A DNA stretch of 64,000 nucleotides. It comes from Ananas comosus. Taxonomy: Eukaryota > Streptophyta > Magnoliopsida > Poales > Bromeliaceae. Positions 51,580 through 63,941 of this stretch are shown piece by piece. The notes under the pieces are model-generated. The model ran no database searches, was not told the origin of the DNA, and was given only the letters and a program-made list of their open reading frames with translations. Within the stretch, counting starts at the first letter, position 1. Each line of letters begins with the position of its first letter. The translations under genes were made by a program, and so were the position numbers. The stretch is from the NCBI RefSeq assembly GCF_001540865.1, contig NC_033635.1:10980698-11044697 (forward strand). The letters run 5' to 3'.

Positions 51580-52864
51580 TGCTGAACACCTCTGAAAACA
51601 CAAAGATTACAAATTTTCACCCAAAAACCCAGAAAATCAGTAAGTTAAAAAAGAAAAGGGAAAGAAATTATGATCTCAATTACCCAAGCAAAATCCTATC
51701 TACAGCTACTGAAGTATGCTATGCTTGAGATGAAGTTATGAAGCAACTTATATGAAGCTTCTGAGACAACATCTTTACCTAAAGAGATAGAGATAAGAGA
51801 TAGAGAGAGAGAGAGAGAGATTGACTGGTAAATTTCTTGCAGGGCTCAACAAGGAACAACTAAAACTGGCAGCTTTACACAAAGAGGTAAAAAAGCAAAA
51901 GTAATTCCTTGTCAAGAGAGAGAGAGAGGAGAGGAGAGAGAGAGAGGATCCCAAAGAAAACATTAAGGAAAAAAAAAAAAAAAAAGAAAAAAAAAGAGGA
52001 GCCAAGTAGAAGGCATATAATCTTACAATGCACCAGCTGGATAACTTTATCAGAACATTAGGATCAAATGTATTCTATTCTCACTGCAAAGAGCCCCCCA
52101 GGGACAAAAAAAGTGGAACTTTCACACACAGCATAAAAGGGGAGGAGCAAGCAATGAGCCACATCATTGAGTATATAGCTCTCTCACACACCACAAACTC
52201 CTTTTGGGGACTTCAAATGCAGCTTCTATCATACAAACCAGCTCAAAAGCAAGATTAAAACTTTTCCCATAAGCTCAAACATTAAACCAAAAACAAAACA
52301 ACTTACTCAAACTGGGGTTTAAGATGGGACAAGAGCAAAATTTTTAACCTTCCAGGTAGTAGGAAAAAGAAAAAGAAAGAAAAGGAAGAAGAGGGGATGG
52401 TTTGGGGAAGCACTTTGACTAAGTAGCTATAAAGGGATGTGAAGAAACTCTTCAAAGCAACAAACACTGATGTGTAAGGTGTTGTGGAAATGGATAATGT
52501 TTGAATGGGGGTGATGCTCTTAGGAGGGAAAGTTCCAAAGCTTCTCAGACCAGGAACCAGGGAAAATGAAAATTGCTGTAAACAGAAGCACTCTGAAAAA
52601 TTACCTCAGTGGGTTATATATCACTAGAGACCTTGAAAGTGCCCCCCCCAAAAAATTGAGAATTGTTACAAACAACCAACACAACAATTAATCTTTTACA
52701 AGAGAACCAAAAGGAAGTAAATAGGAAGGGAAATTGAAATTTTTACCTGCTAGAGGAGTGAAACACTTACTTTTATGTTTTTTTTTTCCTTTACTTTTCT
52801 GAGGGAGTTGTTGCTGCTGTTAACCACTACCAACTGCTCTTGGTAAAAATATTGTTTTCCAAAA
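51580..52864 (-). other. Probable spliced 5' leader of the bHLH gene
   Basis: An acceptor lies just before the start codon. A donor-like GCAG|GTAAAA is at about 52747-52742. GA-rich tracts near 51795-51820 and 51917-51946 are typical of plant leaders. Exact leader exons could not be fixed. Confidence 0.4.
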
Positions 52865-52865
52865 G

Positions 52866-52875
52866 CCTTATATAG
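52866..52875 (-). promoter_or_regulatory. TATA box candidate for the bHLH gene
   Basis: The minus strand reads TTACTATATAAGGC, a close match to the plant TATA consensus. It would place transcription start near 52835, consistent with a long spliced leader. Confidence 0.45.
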
Positions 52876-53118
52876 TAATATTTGGTATGATATAATAATA
52901 TGATTCTGAGGCATGCAATGGTCATATAGTTTGTGGGTAATACATTATTATGCATACCTGTTGTTATCAAACAAGAAGAAAAGAAAAGTGAAAAGCCATA
53001 TTATATGGTTTTGTACCAAGTTATTATTGCTTTTGAGAGGGGAAGGTGCTTCTCTTCCACACCAAGCTTTGAGGTAGGGGATCTTTTACTGACACACTGC
53101 CAACTATTTCTATACCCA

Positions 53119-53121
<3 letters not shown>

Positions 53122-53157
<36 letters not shown>
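53122..53157. repeat. (CT)n microsatellite
   Basis: About 18 CT units upstream of the bHLH promoter candidate. Confidence 0.9.
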
Positions 53158-53159
<2 letters not shown>

Positions 53160-53522
53160 ATATTTTCTTTACCTAAAACATAAGGAATCTTAACATCTTT
53201 TTTTTACCTTCTTGTCCTGTAGAGCTCTACAACTGGGGGAGTAGATGGACATAAATGAGGAATATAGTCAAAGAGAAGACCATGGGGGCATTGTACAGCA
53301 AGATTATTGCAGTGAATGAACTTGTGGAATTGGATTCTCAAGTCCCAGCTTATGTGGATGTGTAAGGAACATGTAATAAATGTATTGTGATGGTACAATA
53401 GTTACTGTAACCATTCATTAATAGCTTCTGGCTTCAGCAATAATTATTATGTGAAATTTTGGCAACCACTCCAGATGTTTATTTGACAATCTGAAAGTAA
53501 TCTTTTCATTATTTATTTATTT

Positions 53523-54030
53523 GGGGGCAATTGCTTATATATTTTTTGAAAAGTTTTCGACTTTTTGATTTATTCATCTTAGAAGGCTAATATTGAAAAT
53601 ATCTATTCTACGTTCCAACCTATTTCTAATATACCCGTAGAGTTAAAATCTGTTAATGAACTCTGTTATCTCTGTAAAATTACTATTTTGTCCTTTTAAA
53701 TATACCCTTCCACCATCATTGACTTTCTTATTTGCTCTTAAAGTCAGGGGCATAAAAAATATTTTGACTTTTGATCTTTTCTAATATACCTCTCTACCGT
53801 CACCACATTTTTTATTTGCCCTTAAGTTAAGGGCAAAATTGACATTTTAATTTTTTTTAATTGTGGTAGATATTTAACTCATGTTTAACCCAAGTTAACT
53901 TAACAGGAGATAACTGCGGAAGTATTTTGCAATAACGGTGGAACATATGAGGGTATTTTAGAAAGAAAGAAAAAAAGTAGGGATAAATCGAATATTTTCA
54001 AACAGTGAGGGGTATATAGGCAATTATTCC
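53523..54030. mobile_element. MITE family B, copy 2, with 9-bp target duplication
   Basis: A 508-bp element starts GGGGGCAATTGCTTATATA and ends TATATAGGCAATTATTCC. Identical 9-mers TATTTATTT flank it (53514-53522 and 54031-54039), though they are low in complexity. It shares interior blocks with 22274-22684 and has an extra internal duplication of the TTATTTGC(T/C)CTTAA segment. Non-coding. Confidence 0.75.
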
Positions 54031-54188
54031 TATTTATTTAATTTTAGAAGTGTTATATATAATTACATAAAACTTCTGTTTGAAAAAATAAAAGATAGTA
54101 ATAATACCAAACGAGGTCTAAATCTCTTTAATCTGATTTGTGAGTAGTCGATAGCTTATGCGGAGGTATGATTTGAGTATTCTTGTAA

Positions 54189-54190
<2 letters not shown>

Positions 54191-54225
<35 letters not shown>
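54191..54225. repeat. Poly-T run of 35 bases
   Basis: Uninterrupted T tract. It could be the poly(A) tail of a minus-strand retroposon, but it lies outside the target duplication of the adjacent LINE and so is a separate feature. Confidence 0.85.
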
Positions 54226-54358
54226 CCAGTGAGAAGATAGCATCTTCATAATGTATTATTGTGAAAATAAAATGCAAGACTTAAGACTTATTATGTATTT
54301 CCACGACAAGGAGTTTAGTATGAAAAAGTGAAAATGAGCTCTTGGCCCTTAAAGAGTT

Positions 54359-55980
54359 TTTTTTTTTTTGAGGAATAGGTAGCACGCTACCTGCTTCATT
54401 CATTGAAAAAGTGAACTAAGCTACAGAGGTGAGGTAACACGGGCCTCGAAAGAGTTAAAAAAAAAAAAGAAAAGAAAAGAATCCTAGCGATTACAGTGGT
54501 GCAAATTTAATGACAGATAGTACTTCCATTGGTCCGTCAACAGTTTAATCTTATGTATACCCAGCAATGGGTCTGGATTGACCGATCTGAAGATCGTACC
54601 GTTCCTAGCTTCCCAGATGATCCATCAACAAGCTATTAAACCGGTTGGTCCCGAAAGTAGGGATGGTGAGTCCCTTCTACTTATCCATCTATCCCAAACG
54701 ATAGTCACGTCATCACCCAAGTCCCTTGTCTGTACATTCTCCAATGCCATGACCATAAGAAATCTGGAAAACACGCACCGAGCGAATAGGTGGTCCACTG
54801 TTTCCTCGTCCATCCCACACAACGCACAGGACGTGTTACCAATCCATCCTCTCTTAAGTAGGTTGTCTGCAGTAAGGTGCCTCTTCTTGAGGACGAGCCA
54901 ACAAAACACTTTTACTTTTAATGGTATACGAATCCTCCAAATCTTACTAGCACAGGCGTCCCTCGTACCCCCATCGCACAGCCCGGAATAGGTTGACTTT
55001 ACTGTAAAGCGTCCGTCCGAATTCCATCTCCAATGCACACTGTCTGGTCCTTGTTCAATTCTAAAATTGGAGATCTCTGTCTGCAGTGATGTAATGCAAG
55101 AATTTAATCGATTATCGTTAGTTGTATCGCAACCCAGGATCTTGCGCCAATTCCATCCGTCACTTCTAAAGCACTCACTGATATTTAGTTTTTTGCGATT
55201 CGATAGGTGGTACACCTCCGGGAATGACGATTGTAACGTGGTGTCCCCACACCAGCGATCTGCCCAGAAGTCGATACTGCAACCATTGCCTAATTTATAA
55301 GCAACGCCCCATTTGAAGATTTCTTTTTGACTCAGAATTTCTCTCCACCAGAAAGAGGGAGGTTTAAAAGACCGGCCCTCCATTAATGGTCTTGTTCTAA
55401 GATAGTATAAGTTATGTATTAACTTGTTCCACTCCAACTGGGGCGAGGTATGAAATTTCCACCACCATTTGACAAGAAGAGCTTGGTTCATCATGGCTAT
55501 ATCCAGAATGCCTAATCCTCCCTCTTTCTTGCTCCTGCAAACGTTTTTCCACGAAACTAGACATCCCTTGCCAGGTGAGTTGTGCCCTCCGTTCCAAAAG
55601 AAGTCCCTTCGTAATGCCTCAATACTGTTGATTGCCCATCTTGGTGCCTTGAACACTGATAGATAGTAAATGGGTAGGTTAGTAAGAACAGCATTCACTA
55701 GTATGAGTCTTCCCCCTCTTGACAAGAGTTTCGCTTGCCACCTTTCGATTTTGCTTTGTATTTTATGGATGACTCCTCTCCAATCCTCCTTAGTAGGAGG
55801 CCTGATAGATAGAGGTAAGCCTAAGTATCTAGTAGGTAGGCTGCCAACTCTACAATCGAGAAGGCATGCCAACCTTGTCACTTTCCCCTCAACCTGTCCA
55901 ATGTAATAAAGCTCCGACTTCACTCTGCTAATTCTCATCCCCGATGCCCATTCAAAAAGCTGCCATAAAAACTTCAAGAG
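54359..55980 (-). mobile_element. 5'-truncated LINE (non-LTR retrotransposon) with 10-bp target duplication
   Basis: Read on the minus strand, the element runs from a truncated 5' end at 55980, through the C-terminal part of ORF2, to a short 3' UTR and an A-tail seen as the T-run at 54359-54369. The 10-mer TTAAAGAGTT is present at both ends (54349-54358 and 55981-55990), marking the insertion site. It is about 1.6 kb, where full-length plant L1-like elements are several kb. Confidence 0.88.
54625..55977 (-). pseudogene. LINE ORF2 C-terminal fragment (end of reverse transcriptase region plus zf-RVT)
   Basis: About 450 codons without a stop, opening at the truncated end with no ATG (the first codon counted is TTG). 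It shows the region after the RT catalytic core (SLPTRYLGLPLS, IQSKIERWQAKLLSRGGRLI) and a C-terminal zinc-binding zf-RVT domain (RIPLKVKVFCWLVLKKRHLT ... CALCGMDEETVDHLFARCVF). The RT catalytic YxDD and the endonuclease lie in the missing 5' part, so it cannot act. The absence of stops or frameshifts suggests a recent insertion. Confidence 0.9.
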
Positions 55981-55990
55981 TTAAAGAGTT

Positions 55991-58582
55991 AAAGTTGCTT
56001 CTATTGTGGTGCGAAGCTGTAAGAAGGATTTTAGCTCCATTCAAAAGTTAGCTATTCTGCGGAAACTCCAGCTTGGTCAAATAGATCTAATTTTCATAGT
56101 TCGAAATTGTAGAGAACCTCAAGAATCCATAGATGAAGAGAGGTTCTATCTTGTAAGGAAGGGGAATCATAGTTACCAAAATGAGGCCTCTATTATAATC
56201 ACCTATTTTGTATGTTTAGTCGAGTCGTTAGGATATAACAAACATTTCTATTGATAGTAAAACCTTTGGGGCTTCTCGAAAAGCTCCACTTATACACAAA
56301 CCTACAAAAGCCCTACTCAAACATTAGTCTCAAATGTAATACTAGTTTACGAACGATCTCAGCTAACCAATAGATAGAGAAAACATCACACATCACACAC
56401 TTCGTGATCAAACAAGCGCGACCGTTATGAGAACACGCAAAAACTTAAATAAATATGTATTAGATATAGATATATAGATATAGAAATTTCACTCTTTACT
56501 TTCCACTTTATAAATTATAAATTACCTTTTCTTCCATGCCTTCCTATATACAATCTATTAATCTTTTACCTCCACTCACCCACAAGCCAAGAAAGTTGCC
56601 ACCTTTTCTTGGACTTCACCAATTCTCCGTACACTTCTTATTGAGTGCTTACTCCTACAATCATCAAACAACATCTCTTGGGTTAGTTAAGAAAAAAAAG
56701 AAAAGATAAGAACATCAAAGCAAGGGGGAAAAAAAAATAAAAAGAAGGTACAGTTTTCGCTTAATTGTGTTGATCAAGGGCATGGTTTAAGGAAACAGTC
56801 GTAAGCACGCGTAAGTTACAAGATAGACATTTTTCTTTTTTTTTTTTTTCACGGCAATCGATGTAGCTTATATAAGGGGGGAAAATGGTTATCAGGAATC
56901 ATTAGGGCACAAGCGAAAATCCCATCATGATATCACTACGGTACGTTTATTAGGCCCTGTTGAAGCTTCTACAGAAATGTTGTTCAGTAGAACTACTTTA
57001 AGATATCAATACGGACATCTAAGTGAGAAGATCTAGCTTAAGGACTCAATTGTATATGGTGGACCGGCGCTATTTATCAGAAACAAGCCTATCAAATGTG
57101 AATACTATTTCCTGATAAGTCTCTCCATTCATGGTCAGGGCGAAAATCAAACACTAAGGGTGAAATTGAAATAGGGATCATCAGAATTGTTATGCGGAGT
57201 ACAAATTTGAAACATTGATCACACTTCAGGAACTAAATTATAAACGACCCAGAAATTAAAGTAAAACTACACATATTGATAAAACAACAGCATCAACCCT
57301 GTAATTCAACTGCAGAAGAAGACCTTTTTAACCTCCATCAGAACTGAAATAGGCAACTTCAGGCCTCTAGACATAGAAGTAGATGGCACCCTTGATTCAG
57401 TGTAACACTATAAAGTAAGATTGAATGTGTACAATAAAGTAAAGCAATGCAAATACATCTTATGTTGCTTATATCTCCTGCATGTCGAGCCGTTAATCAA
57501 CTCGAAGAGTAGGAGATTATTACACAGTTATGTGCAAACATGATAGGAGTTAACTCTTCTCTACAGCAGCATATAATGAAGTGTAACCCTAACTATATGT
57601 TTAGTGATGGTTAAGAACCCTATAAGAGATGACAACACAGCACAATTTAGGGCCTCATTTGCCTACATCATTTCATAAAATGTCTTCTCCTTATTGGGTC
57701 CCAAATGTTCATTAATGGATAAATTGATTGATGCATGCACTACAATATATAGATCCACAACACAAGATTCTGAAGTGTATGATCTGAATTGGTTTTCATC
57801 CATAACCATAAATATTAATTGTGAATTACCCACATAATTGCTAGTTCTCAGTATTGTCGCGAGAGCATCAGTCAAAAAGATAGTGCCTCAAGCTGATTTT
57901 TTTCCCCTTTCCTTTCCATCAACATTTAAGGGATCAAAAGAAAACAGGCAAAAAGCTAAGGCCTCACTTGGATAAACCTATTTCTCAAACATGAACTCTT
58001 CGCGATGATTATGCTTGCGGGATCAACTTCTCTACTACTGCAATTGTTGATTAACCTGCAAAATCATCTTCGTTCGAAACAAAGCAGCAAAAAAGAAAGA
58101 GAGTTGTTTTTGACTGTTGCTTCAAATAGAAAAACAGTAAGCTGTGAACAAACCATCGTCTGTTGACAGCGCAGATTCAATCACATACATTTCGAGTTAA
58201 CAAAAAAGAGACAAAGAAACATAAGCACAGCAATACCAGACCTAAACATCAGTCTATCATCACCTGTAAAACTAAGATAAATCTGCACCGATCTCTTCAG
58301 AACATCTCAACAAACACTAAACAAAGAATCCAACCACCGAATGATATCAACAAAAATCTTTATTAGACATAAACCACTGCTTTACATCATGGAAATACTC
58401 ATCTATATAAGTTGGCTTACATACTCAAGATAAAACTGTCTCAGTGCAGAAGACAGTAAGAGGAAAAGGAGGATTTGCAACAAAAACTGCATGAACATAA
58501 ACACATGCAGATTATACATAAACAAGATAGCTAAGAGCAACTCCGCTTAGAAAGCAAACAAATGAAATAGCCATAAGCCATT
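55991..58582. other. Gene-free region downstream of the F-box gene
   Basis: Mixed AT-rich DNA. The last few hundred bases before 58582 are likely 3' UTR of the F-box gene. Open frames (for example 57663-57875 and 58163-58366) lack recognisable features. Confidence 0.5.
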
Positions 58583-60001
58583 TCATCCACCAAATCCGCC
58601 ACGACTGTAGCCACCAAGATTACAGTGGGGAGAGAATTGCTGACGAGCAGGGTTCCGAGAGTTTCGTAAGCCAGCACCCTGTGGACTGAGATTACCAATA
58701 GCTGGGTATAAATCATAATCTCCACCTATGATAGGATACCTATGGGGCCTAACTGGGAAAATGGGCCTAGCTGGATTAAACCTTCGATCAGTTAACACCC
58801 CAAATCTTATAACTCTTCTATTTGACACCTTAGAAGCATTCTTTTTCTCGATCCAAGCTGCGGCGAATCTCTCTCTCCACCTCATACCTTGCACTCCCGC
58901 CCCACTGGAAGACCCAAACTCCTTCTCAAACTTCTTCTTCCACAACTTATCATCGGAACAGATAGCGCTCATCTCAGAGCAAGTGCAAGCAATTCTCGCT
59001 AAATCAACGCCAGAAACAAGCTCCAAAATATCGGTCTTGAGATCGCGGGAAAGACGCATGTAGCACGGAGGCAAAGGCAGCCTATTCTTCGCGCAAATAT
59101 CTATTAGTAAAGGCAAGCAAACCCCATCTTTGACCATGTTCCAGAGCTTCAAGATCTCTTTCTCATCCCTCTCACTCATCGAATCCATGGCCAAACTCAG
59201 GAAAGGTGCGATCTTCGACGCATCTATACAAACCCGGTAAACATCCGGATGCTCTACACTAAGATACCCATAAATTGTAACGAAATTCCCCATTACAGAG
59301 CACCTCACAATGGAAAATTTGATATCTCTCTCTTCCATTCGGTCCACAAGATCACGAAGAGCGTATTGAACGGATAAATTAGAAGCGTCTGAAGCCCAAT
59401 TTCGGGGCAATCGAGAGCCATCGCCTCCTCGCCCAACGAGGAAGCCAGAGTCGAGAAAAGCCGCATGGATAGTAGTAAGAAGGCGCCCGAGGATCCCTTC
59501 GTTCTCCCCCTTCTCTAAATCCATCACCCTCTTAAGAATACGCGGCACCAAAGACGGCTTTTTTACTACGACCGAGGGCTCCGGATCCACCCCCATCCGA
59601 CCCTCCGGTTTCGAATCTAGGGTTCCAGCGGTTCCATCCGCATCCACCTCCATCCGATCCTCCGGCTTCGAACCTAGGGTTTGGACGCGTCCAAAGGAAT
59701 CGGAACCGGGGGGGTTTGCGGGGACTAGGGTTTGTGAGAGTGGGGAGAGGGAGTAGAAGAGGAGGTCGCCGGAGGTGAGGCCGAGGGAGGGGAGGGGGTC
59801 GGCGGCGGGGGAGGAGGGGGCGAAGAGCTCGTCTTTGCGATTGAGGGAGAGGTGGATGGATTCGGGGTCGATCGGAGGAGACGAGGAGGACGAAGAGAGC
59901 TTGCCTGCGATCAGGGTTTTGAGGTCGCGGAGGGAGGAGGTGTCGGGGGCGTCGACGCGGAGCATCTCCTTCGTCGCCATGGATCGGATCCGAAGCTTCA
60001 T
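58583..60001 (-). CDS. SKIP22: SKIP22-like F-box protein
   Basis: Single exon, 472 residues. The N-terminus is ubiquitin-like (MKLRIRSMATKEMLRVDAPD, TSSLRDLKTLIAGKL). The middle contains a PI31/Fbxo7-type FP region (LGRLLTTIHAAFLDSGFL, SVEHPDVYRVCIDASKIAPF). An F-box follows (LSRDLKTDILELVSGVDLAR, ICSDDKLWKKKFEKEF). The C-terminus is Pro/Arg/Gly-rich (NPARPIFPVRPHRYPIIGGD). This order matches plant SKIP22 and animal FBXO7, which bind Skp1 (ASK) as the substrate receptor of an SCF ubiquitin ligase. The ATG at 60001 was chosen because homologues begin with MKLR and the codons upstream (Lys/Arg-rich, from a GAA/GAG leader) are not conserved-looking. The N-terminal third is GC-rich and contains tandem GSKPEDRMEVD / DSKPEGRMGVD repeats. 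Confidence 0.93.
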   Translation of the reverse strand: MKLRIRSMATKEMLRVDAPDTSSLRDLKTLIAGKLSSSSSSPPIDPESIHLSLNRKDELFAPSSPAADPLPSLGLTSGDLLFYSLSPLSQTLVPANPPGSDSFGRVQTLGSKPEDRMEVDADGTAGTLDSKPEGRMGVDPEPSVVVKKPSLVPRILKRVMDLEKGENEGILGRLLTTIHAAFLDSGFLVGRGGDGSRLPRNWASDASNLSVQYALRDLVDRMEERDIKFSIVRCSVMGNFVTIYGYLSVEHPDVYRVCIDASKIAPFLSLAMDSMSERDEKEILKLWNMVKDGVCLPLLIDICAKNRLPLPPCYMRLSRDLKTDILELVSGVDLARIACTCSEMSAICSDDKLWKKKFEKEFGSSSGAGVQGMRWRERFAAAWIEKKNASKVSNRRVIRFGVLTDRRFNPARPIFPVRPHRYPIIGGDYDLYPAIGNLSPQGAGLRNSRNPARQQFSPHCNLGGYSRGGFGG

Positions 60002-60766
60002 CTCTCTCCTCTTCTCTCCTCTCCTCTTCTTCTTCTTCTTCTTAGGGTTTCGGAGCTTTCGATTGAGAGGGAGAGAGATGTGGGAGAGACCAACAAACAC
60101 CATATGCTTGTTGGTCGCGGCAACGTGGTAGACCGGGCGCAGCAAATTTTTGCGTTTTCGTGATAAATGGGCCGGGTCATTTGAAACAGGTGACCCGTAC
60201 AAACCCGGCCCAGGCCCAAGTAATGTTTGGGCCTTGTTGGGCCTTCTCTTTTTTTCTTTATTTTTTTGTTCTTCATTTTGAGCCCATGTGATTGAGCGAA
60301 AATTTTTCGGCCATGGAGTGGCAGAGTGAAAATGCGCTAAAACTACGTGACGGCAAATTGAAGTTTACCTTTTTTTTTTTTTCTTTTTTCTTTTTTTACT
60401 TATGAAAGAATGCAGAATTATAAATAAGTATATTAGTTGATGTGCGAAATACAGTAGCAAGATATTCTTTTTATTTTCTCAAATGATAATGCTGAACAAA
60501 ATACATTCGTTTAATTGAAATATTATTTCTACAAATTTCGCTAGAAAAACAAGCTCCTGATATTAGTTCACCAATGTCGAACAGGCCTAAATACCAAATG
60601 CTAATTAATGCCTAATAAGGGATTATTGGCTTTTTTACGTGTATCTGTATGTTTCAACATTTCTTATCTGAATATCAAGTTGTTTCATATATAATCAATA
60701 ATTTTATCCATCGGTATAAAATGTTTGTTCATTTAATAATGCAGAACAATCCAAATAAGTTTAATT

Positions 60767-60808
<42 letters not shown>

Positions 60809-61549
60809 TCAAAAGTGTGTGAGCAAACTTGTCAAAAATTTGTATATATATATTTGCAACATGAATAGAAAAGGAGGGAACCAAATGACCCCTTTGGAGT
60901 TCACATGTTAATTAGCAGGTACCAAATTGGCAGTGGGGAGTCACATTCATGTTGTGAGGCAATTCAAGGAACCCTTCAGTCAAGGGACCCATTAGGTTTG
61001 GTCTCATATTTGGAAGTGTCTGAACCTAAAGTGTCGTCTGCACCCGACGTATCTGTACAACATTATTTACAGTCATTTATCTCTAAAAGTTTAAGTTATA
61101 CAGAATGACATACACTCCCCCTCACTTCAAGGATTTGAGCACAAAATTCTTGCTCTACTGATACTATGTTAACAGTTGTATACAGAACAATGTACGCAGA
61201 CTTCTACTTTGATATCTTGCTACTAGCTAGTCAGCCAATCATCGGAACTCAAGCTATGCTCAACTTTTCTCTCTTACTAAACATCAAAAGGAGTCTCTCA
61301 GAGATTAACTGGAATATACATATTAAAGTATAAGATGTAATGGACGGTTCGGAGAGTGCATACAGTGTATGTGATGCATGGATGCACCGAATGCAGGCGA
61401 TGATTTTTTAGATCACAAGGCACTGTAGAGACCTGGGAAATGCAGGTGGGGCAGCTGCATGTGCAAGAGGAGGGGAGCAGTGATCTTATTAAATGAAGTA
61501 GATGTTTTTTTGGGCTGGTGCTTTTTTACATGCTGTTTCATTTGGAGAG
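60002..61549. other. Upstream region of the F-box gene, no other gene seen
   Basis: Holds the CT-rich leader of the F-box gene, T-runs near 60370, and (GA)n at 60771-60804. The frame at 60905-61108 has no recognisable features. Confidence 0.5.
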
Positions 61550-61554
61550 GCATG

Positions 61555-63405
61555 TGTTAGAAAATTGCGTACGGTAAAAACGCAGCGGAAAAAGAAATCA
61601 AACAAATTTGATTTTAGAAAACTCTCGAGATCCAATCTCAAAAACCACGCGCGCAATTAGGATCCCTCATGTTTTAAGATTAAAGAAGAAAAACAAGATC
61701 GAATCTTTACCTTTTTCGTTGATAGATCTTCAACTCAATTTGATGATCGTGGAATCGGGTTCTCTTGAAGCCGCACACGCGTCCGGCCTCTATAGGTATC
61801 CACACGAGGTTCTTGATTTGATCGATGTCCTCACCGGGGTGCTAGCTCCCTTGCAAAAGGACGTCTATTTGCTAGAAGATGGAAGAGAGGAGAGAGGATA
61901 GATGACGGCTAGGGTTTTCTAAAAACTCCCGTATATTATATATAGGAATATAATCCTATTCTTAATAATATAATGACAATTAAGGATAAATATAAATCTA
62001 GATTTAAATTTATCTTTTCCTTAATTGGTTAGATCNNNNNNNNNNNNNNNNNNNNNNNNNNNNNNNNNNNNNNNNNNNNNNNNNNNNNNNNNNNNNNNNN
62101 GATCAATTCCTAATTTGATTCGACTTTAATTTTTAATTAATTTGATCTTATCAAATTAATAATGCAAGATTTGCACATAAGTCCTCTTATAACTTACTAA
62201 CTATTAGTAAGTCCTCTTGTACATTTACAACCTTAATACCACTAACTTGTAATAATAGCAAATTATTCAATTATCATTATATTGAAATTAGGTCCTCCGG
62301 GATTCAATAATCGCGATCTAGCTATAGCGGGATCAATCACAACTCTCTATGTGTGGTGACCCTATAGTTCTATTCTATCTGGTAGTGAGTATATTTTGAT
62401 CACTATCACAATATTCACTGAACTCCTTTCAATGGAATTAGAACATTTCCAACTCAGCCCAATGAGAATTATGCGACATTCTAGATAAATTCTCATGAGT
62501 CTCACAAGTCACGTGACGCCTAGGCAGCTGTCAGTGGCATTCAGTAGAATGGAATAATGAACCTCCTTGGTGCGTTACCGTGTGATTACAATCCTTCTAT
62601 CATGAGTCCGACTAGACGGAGGTCTTTATGGAATAACTCGTCATAACGCCACATCGTCGTGTCATATGTTAAATTTATTCGACGTCGAGTTTCTAATATC
62701 GGAAACCCTTCTTCCGCTATTTATTCCTGCCCTGGCCAGATCTTCTAAACTCGGTCCTATAAAATCAATGCGATAACCCCTATCTACAAGGGAGATAGAT
62801 TCCATCAATCGTGCCGCGCACACTATTCCACAGCATGAACCTACTGCAGCAACATGCCCCGCTAAGGACCGAATGGACTAAGGGACCAAGTGATGTACAG
62901 TCAACACTACAGTAACCCATGTGAATAGCGAGGCACGCAGGTCAAGGACCAGTCACACTACTTGGCAACCAATTGAGTAAGTACAATTGCAAGGAGTGAG
63001 CAGACATCCAAGTTACTTTGCGTGGTCACGCTCGGTACCCTTGTTCTCTAACAACCACCTGCATATTCGCTTCAGTGTCCCCACACTGTCGACTCGAGAC
63101 TCGTCTACCCAAAAGGGAAGCGACCTATGCACCAATCTCACTGGATCAATCACCGTCCCCGTGATGATCCATTGATCGAGAGCATTTAGGAATTAATCAC
63201 CAATGACACATGTCTCAAATTCTCAACACTTGAAAATATATGTCATCATCTTATTAATTCCTTGGACGATTCATGGACACATACACAACATGAATGGAAA
63301 TAAAAATTCAAAGTTATTCATAATATTTTAAAATCAAATACAAAATTATGTCCTAGAAAGAATACATGTGTCGGCCTTGTTGGCTTCTAGGGCATACATC
63401 TAACA
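61555..63405. mobile_element. Solo LTR, about 1.85 kb, with 5-bp target duplication
   Basis: Starts TGTTAGAAAATTGCG and ends GGCATACATCTAACA, so the ends are TGTTAGA/TCTAACA inverted repeats beginning TG and ending CA. The 5-mer GCATG flanks it (61550-61554 and 63406-63410). No gag-pol coding sequence lies inside or beside it, which fits a solo LTR of a large retrotransposon. The open frames at 61608-61901 and 62987-63175 are within the LTR and not taken as genes. The size is approximate because of the N gap inside. Confidence 0.8.
62036..62100. other. Assembly gap (65 N)
   Basis: A run of N inside the solo LTR. AGATC borders it on the left and GATC on the right, so sequence may have been lost or duplicated at the join. 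Confidence 1.
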
Positions 63406-63408
63406 GCA

Positions 63409-63536
63409 TGCACTATTGTTGTCTAGGTGAGATGAGAAAGCCTCTTTGAGTTTTTACTCTTCATATAAGAAGTGCACTATTATTGTTTAGGTGAGATGAG
63501 AAAGCCTCTTTGAGTTTTTACTCTTCATATAAGAAG
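63409..63536. repeat. Tandem duplication, 64-bp unit, two copies
   Basis: TGCACTATTGTTGTCTAGGT at 63409 recurs as TGCACTATTATTGTTTAGGT at 63473. Both contain GAGATGAGAAAGCCTCTTTG. It begins exactly at the edge of the solo-LTR target duplication. Confidence 0.9.
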
Positions 63537-63938
63537 GGTGTTTGGTGTTGAATGTATATAATATTAAAAACATCGTTCTCTAGCAACTTATTTTATTAAA
63601 GAAAAATGGTTGCTTTGTATATTTAACATAGTATCAAAGCAACATTTTTTGAGTTAGAGTCTCGCTAAATTTCCATCACAATTGATTTTCTCCCATTTAA
63701 TTCAAACCCACAAATACCGTCCTCTACCAGCTTAACAATTGGTTTTTTGGAGAAGCGTGATTTTTTGCTTTTTTTCACGGTTTTTATGTTCAAAATTTTA
63801 AAAATTCAAATAATGCAAATATTATTTTTCTATAAAATATGAAAAAGCAACAAAAAAAACTATTTTTTCCATAAAGCAAGCAGGGAGAAAATATTTATTC
63901 AGCTAGAAAATTGTCTTCTATAAACCAAACACCTCCTA

Positions 63939-63941
<3 letters not shown>

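Noticed and set aside
61608..61901. 97-codon plus-strand open frame
   Set aside because: Lies inside the solo LTR and has no retrotransposon or host protein features.
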